Below the pieces are notes generated by a model. That model was not told where the DNA came from. It saw only the letters and a program-made list of their open reading frames with translations, and searched no databases. DNA of 64,000 bases, taken from positions 1 to 64,000 of the forward strand of contig NZ_JAGPWC010000029.1 of assembly GCF_018119405.1 (NCBI RefSeq), in the 5' to 3' direction. Shown in pieces: positions 60,871 to 64,000 of the stretch; the first letter of the stretch is position 1, and the number at the start of each line of letters is the position of its first letter. A program made the translations under genes and the position numbers. Source of the DNA: Massilia sp. ST3 (GTDB lineage: Bacteria > Pseudomonadota > Gammaproteobacteria > Burkholderiales > Burkholderiaceae_D).

Positions 60871-61707
60871 ATGCGCACCCTCGTCCACCTGTCCGACCTG
60901 CATTTCGGCCGTGTCGACCACGAGCTGCTGGCGCCGCTGCGCGAGCTGGTCGAGCGCATCGCCCCGGATGTGCTGGTGGTGTCCGGCGACCTGACCCAGC
61001 GCGCCCGCCCCGAGCAGTTCGAGGAGGCGCGCGCCTTCCTCGACACCTTGCCGGGACCGCAGATCATCGTGCCGGGCAACCACGACATTTCGCTGTACAA
61101 CGTGTTCCGCCGCTTCGTGCTGCCGCTGGCGCGCTACAAGCGCTACATCACCGACGACCTCGACCCGGTCTTCATCGACGACGAGATCGCGGTGCTGGGC
61201 GTGAACACGGCGCGCTCCCTGACCATCAAGGACGGGCGGGTGAGCCGCCAGCAGGTCGAGGGCATCCGCAAATGCCTGTCGGGGCTGGACCCTGGCATCA
61301 CGCGCATCGTCGTGACCCACCATCCTTTCGATTTGCCCGATCACTTCGAGGAGCGCGACCTGGTCGACCGCGCGCCGATGGCGATGAAAGTGTTCGCGGA
61401 GTCCGGCGTGGACATCCTGCTGGCCGGGCACATGCACGCCAGCCACGCCGGCAGCACGGCCGAGCGCTACCAGATCAGCGAATACGCGGCCCTGGTGGTC
61501 CAGGCCGGCACGGCGACCTCGACCCGCGGACGCGGCGAAGTGAACTCGTTTAACGTGATCCGGGTCGAATCGCAGAAAGTCGAGATCGACCGTTACGGCT
61601 GGGACGTCGTGCACAAGGACTTCCACGTGGTGAACACCGAGAAGTTCATGCGCAACGGGAGCGTCTGGACGCCGCACATCGACGGCATGCTGGCCGCGGG
61701 ACTCTGA
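60871..61707 (+). CDS. Calcineurin-like metallophosphoesterase
   Basis: A 278-residue class III cyclic-nucleotide-phosphodiesterase-like enzyme. The motifs DLHFGR, SGDLTQR, GNHD, THHPFDLP and GHMHASH give a full binuclear metal site. It resembles CpdA-type enzymes; the substrate is not certain. AAGGAGA precedes the ATG, 13 bases after the PAP2 gene, so the pair is cotranscribed and may share control by the LexA boxes upstream. Confidence 0.88.
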   Translation: MRTLVHLSDLHFGRVDHELLAPLRELVERIAPDVLVVSGDLTQRARPEQFEEARAFLDTLPGPQIIVPGNHDISLYNVFRRFVLPLARYKRYITDDLDPVFIDDEIAVLGVNTARSLTIKDGRVSRQQVEGIRKCLSGLDPGITRIVVTHHPFDLPDHFEERDLVDRAPMAMKVFAESGVDILLAGHMHASHAGSTAERYQISEYAALVVQAGTATSTRGRGEVNSFNVIRVESQKVEIDRYGWDVVHKDFHVVNTEKFMRNGSVWTPHIDGMLAAGL

Positions 61708-61777
61708 ACGCGGCCGGACGGCGCTTAGATGGCAAACCCGTGCTGTATCATGCAGCTCCCGAAAACGGAGCCCGCAT

Positions 61778-62413
61778 ATGCTCATCATCACCATTAAACA
61801 AGGCAAGGAAAAGAGCCTGCTGTCCGGCGATCCCCTGGTCTATCTCTCCGCCATCGACAGGATCGACGGCCGGCCGCAGGAGCGCAACAAGCCCGGCGCC
61901 ACCGCGCTCGTGCAGTCCTCGTCGCGCCAGTTCCTGGCGCGCGCGGCGTATAACGCCAGGTCGCAGATCGCGGCGCGCGTCTGGACCCTGCGCGAGGACG
62001 AGCCGGTCGACCACGCGATGATGAAGCGGCGCGTGCAGGCCGCGGTCGCGCGCCGTGCCCCCACGGTGCGCAATGCCGACCCGCAGGCCCTGGTCCCGGT
62101 GATCGATGGCGACAAGGACGGCCTGCCCGGCCTGCTGGTGCACAGCTACGGCGGGACCGCCGGCTACCTGGTGTGCCAGTTCAATGCCGCCGGCGTCGAC
62201 CTGTGGAAGGTCAGCATCGTGCAGGCGCTGCTGGCGGCGACGGGCTGCGCCAACGTCTTCGAGCGGAGCGACGAGCTGGTGCGCAAGGGCGAAGGACTCC
62301 CCGTCATATGGCGTGCGCTGGCCGGCGAGGAACCGCCCCAGCGCCTGATGGTGCGCGATGGCCAGCGCCTGCTGCCCACCGATATCCGCACCGGTTTCGT
62401 CTATCCGCGCTGA
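61778..62413 (+). CDS. Truncated RlmI-like protein (PUA domain only)
   Basis: A 211-residue protein similar to the N-terminal half of RlmI, the 23S rRNA m5C1962 methyltransferase: KQGKEKSLLSGDPLVYLSAI, YNARSQIAARVWT, GDKDGLPGLLVHSYGG, and ERSDELVRKGEG. The sequence stops at RTGFVYPR, just where RlmI continues TGYYLDQR into the methyltransferase domain, which is missing. The usual HPWVFSGA is altered to DPLVYLSA. The stop codon coincides with the start of a family C repeat at 62413. It can bind RNA at best; a truncated paralogue is the likely nature. GGAG lies upstream of the ATG. Confidence 0.7.
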   Translation: MLIITIKQGKEKSLLSGDPLVYLSAIDRIDGRPQERNKPGATALVQSSSRQFLARAAYNARSQIAARVWTLREDEPVDHAMMKRRVQAAVARRAPTVRNADPQALVPVIDGDKDGLPGLLVHSYGGTAGYLVCQFNAAGVDLWKVSIVQALLAATGCANVFERSDELVRKGEGLPVIWRALAGEEPPQRLMVRDGQRLLPTDIRTGFVYPR

Positions 62414-62515
62414 GAGCGCGTAACAAAACCTCCATGGCTGCGTTGCGTCGTCTCGCCGCACAGTCGTACTGTCTTCGACTCCGCGCCTTGCCCTGAAGGT
62501 TCTGTTAAGCGCTCT
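62413..62515. repeat. Family C inverted-repeat element
   Basis: A 103-bp element with 21-bp terminal inverted repeats (18 of 21 match): AGAGCGCGTAACA at the left, complement at the right. The right end recurs in the chimeric element at 49213-49250. Its left edge forms the stop of the truncated RlmI-like gene. Confidence 0.75.
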
Positions 62516-62532
62516 AAAAGACTGAAGTGAGA

Positions 62533-63921
62533 CTAGATCCAGTATTCCGTCAGCCGCGACAGCATTTCGCGGATGCGGTCGGTCCATGGCCGGCGTCGCC
62601 ACTGCTCGAGCGTGATTTCCTTGGAATCGCGCAGGTCTTCGTTGAAGGCCGCTTCCATGTCGCGCCCGAAGGCCGGGTCGAGCACGACCACGTTGATTTC
62701 GTAGTTGTGGATGAAGCTGCGCCGGTCGATGTTGGCCGAGCCGATGGTCGACCACACCCCGTCGATCACGGCCGTCTTGGCGTGCAGCACCGCCACCTGC
62801 AGCTGGTAGATGTGGACGCCGCCCTTGAGCAGCTGGTCGTAGAAGGACTGGCCGGCGTACTTGATGAAGTCGTGGTCCGACACGCCGGGCAGCACCAGCT
62901 TCACGTCCACGCCGCGCCTGGCGGCGCTGGTCAGGGCGTCCACGGTCTGCTGGTCCGGCACGAAGTAGGCGGCCGTGATGTGGACCGACTTCTTCGCCTC
63001 GTTGATCGCCAGCAGCAGGGCCTTGTAGATCTCGGAATCGCGTTCCGGCGTGGTGGCCAGCACCCGCACCACCTTGGGACCGGCCGGCGCCAGGTGAGGG
63101 AAGTAGTCGACCTGGGGCAGCTCGCCCGCTTCCTGGCTGACCCAGTTGTCGATGAAGGCGTACTGCAGGGCCGCCACCGCCGGGCCCTCGATGCGGATAT
63201 GCGTGTCGCGCCAGCCCACCTTGTCGGGATTGGCGTTGCTCGCCTTCATGCGCGAGCGGAACAGCGAGCTGTTGGCATAGGTCTCGCTGATGTTGATGCC
63301 GCCCGTGAAGGCCACCTTGCCGTCCACCACCATGATCTTGCGGTGGTCGCGGTTGTTCAGCTGCCATTTGCCGGGGCGCTGGGCCGGATTCACCGGATTG
63401 AAGATCAGCACGTTGAGCCCGCCCGCGCGCAGCTTGTCCCAGAATGCGCTGGGCGTGGCCAGGGTGCCGACGCCGTCGGCGATGATGTTCACCACCACGC
63501 CCTGGCGCCGCTTCTCGATCAGGAGGTCGGCGAATTCCAGTCCCACCGGGTCCTGGTCGAAGATATAGGTTTCCAGGTTGATCGAGCTGGTGGCCGCGCG
63601 CGCCGCGTCCATCATGGCGCGGATGGTGGCCGGGCCGTCGAACAGCAGGTCGACCTTGTTGCCGGCGATGAGGGGCACGCCGGTCGCCTGTTCCTCGAGC
63701 ACGGCCAGCTGCTTGAGGTCGGGGGTGGCGTTGGCCCAGCGCCGCGCCAGCAGGGCCGCGGCCTTGTTCTTGTCGAGCGTGCCGCGCGGCGTGGCCACGG
63801 TCGGGGTCGACTTGCGGGGCTGCTCGGGCAGGCGCTCGGCGTCCGGCAGGCTCTTGCAGGAGGCGATGACGCCCACGAGGGCCAGGCAGGCGAACAATGC
63901 GGAAAAACGGGTGGTGTTCAT
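62533..63921 (-). CDS. Phospholipase D/cardiolipin synthase-like lipoprotein
   Basis: A 462-residue PLD-superfamily lipoprotein (lipobox VIASC). Both HKD motifs are intact: His193 (HRKIMVVD) and His380 (HAKTAVID), each followed by GG or GS segments. Unlike ClsA it has no N-terminal transmembrane pair but a lipid anchor, as in ClsC-type proteins. It may make cardiolipin or move phosphatidyl groups at the outer face. Its ATG overlaps the stop of the upstream gene by four bases, so it is the second gene of an operon that continues beyond the window. Confidence 0.88.
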   Translation of the reverse strand: MNTTRFSALFACLALVGVIASCKSLPDAERLPEQPRKSTPTVATPRGTLDKNKAAALLARRWANATPDLKQLAVLEEQATGVPLIAGNKVDLLFDGPATIRAMMDAARAATSSINLETYIFDQDPVGLEFADLLIEKRRQGVVVNIIADGVGTLATPSAFWDKLRAGGLNVLIFNPVNPAQRPGKWQLNNRDHRKIMVVDGKVAFTGGINISETYANSSLFRSRMKASNANPDKVGWRDTHIRIEGPAVAALQYAFIDNWVSQEAGELPQVDYFPHLAPAGPKVVRVLATTPERDSEIYKALLLAINEAKKSVHITAAYFVPDQQTVDALTSAARRGVDVKLVLPGVSDHDFIKYAGQSFYDQLLKGGVHIYQLQVAVLHAKTAVIDGVWSTIGSANIDRRSFIHNYEINVVVLDPAFGRDMEAAFNEDLRDSKEITLEQWRRRPWTDRIREMLSRLTEYWI

Positions 63922-64000
63922 TTCGGTCCCCTCAGGGTCAGCGGATCGGGTGGCGGCAGCGACTGGAACTTGGGGCCGATGAAGAATTCGACCGGTGAAT
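63918..64000 (-). CDS. C-terminal end of a gene continuing past the window
   Basis: The minus strand is open from 64000 to a TGA at 63920-63918 and reads SPVEFFIGPKFQSLPPPD followed by PLTLRGPK. The stop overlaps the ATG of the phospholipase D gene (ATGA). Only the last 26 residues are visible, so the product cannot be named. The coupling makes it a likely functional partner of the phospholipase. Confidence 0.5.
   Translation of the reverse strand, partial: SPVEFFIGPKFQSLPPPDPLTLRGPK

Noticed and set aside
61778..62413. Functional 23S rRNA methyltransferase RlmI
   Set aside because: The S-adenosylmethionine-binding methyltransferase domain is absent.
1..64000. Prophage, integrative element, tRNA or rRNA genes
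   Set aside because: No integrase, phage structural gene, transposase, tRNA or rRNA was recognised; only short non-coding repeats suggest mobility.

Overview
The window is high-GC DNA (strong G/C bias at codon third positions) from a betaproteobacterium. The gene content points to Oxalobacteraceae, most likely Massilia/Telluria: a PhaM-type polyhydroxyalkanoate granule protein, PEP-CTERM/exosortase substrates, REC-DUF3369-HD-GYP signalling, DUF3108 and DUF3016 proteins, and several families of short dispersed palindromic repeats. The assignment is inferred from gene families; no rRNA or tRNA gene was seen to confirm it.

Layout. 1-7349: a G/C homopolymer tract of doubtful origin, a large membrane patatin, a PEP-CTERM protein behind a near-perfect sigma-54 promoter, PhaM, and two DUF3108 proteins. 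7524-12449: a three-gene SMC/kleisin/KITE condensin operon (MksF-MksE-MksB type) without the JetD/MksG nuclease. 12552-21295: a DUF1453-like membrane protein, a 55-residue gene, tamB-tamA, queC and a metallophosphoesterase. 21302-29430: two 110-bp inverted-repeat elements, a GGDEF/EAL protein with a degenerate GGDEF, small proteins, a GAF-GAF histidine kinase, and a convergent REC-DUF3369-HD-GYP regulator. 29596-41065: nei, DUF3016, an ECF sigma/anti-sigma/effector operon, a second PEP-CTERM protein, two PQQ-type sugar dehydrogenases, a thioesterase, an M20 peptidase and a three-gene envelope operon (DUF882, unknown, BamE-like). 41066-52454: a fused M16 protease, then a divergent/convergent trio in which two proteins share a new-looking four-cysteine C-terminal domain, two penicillin-binding-protein-like hydrolases, an isochorismatase-like protein, a luciferase-like monooxygenase and a Ser/Gly/Thr repeat protein. 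52543-64000: an FAD/Rieske oxidoreductase, an alpha-amylase whose 3' end runs into a second G/C tract, a divergent porin, an SDR, a sulfate-binding protein, a small gene and a PAP2/metallophosphoesterase operon flanking two overlapping perfect LexA boxes, a truncated RlmI-like protein abutting a repeat, and a phospholipase D family lipoprotein.

Most genes are ordinary chromosomal housekeeping, envelope and signalling functions. The signals most worth following are the stand-alone condensin operon, the double SOS box with its small unknown gene, the sigma-54 promoter on a PEP-CTERM gene, the shared Cys4 domain pair, and the repeat families, one copy of which is a chimera of two families and another of which ends a truncated gene. 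The two G/C tracts look like sequencing or assembly damage and should be resolved before the amylase end is trusted.
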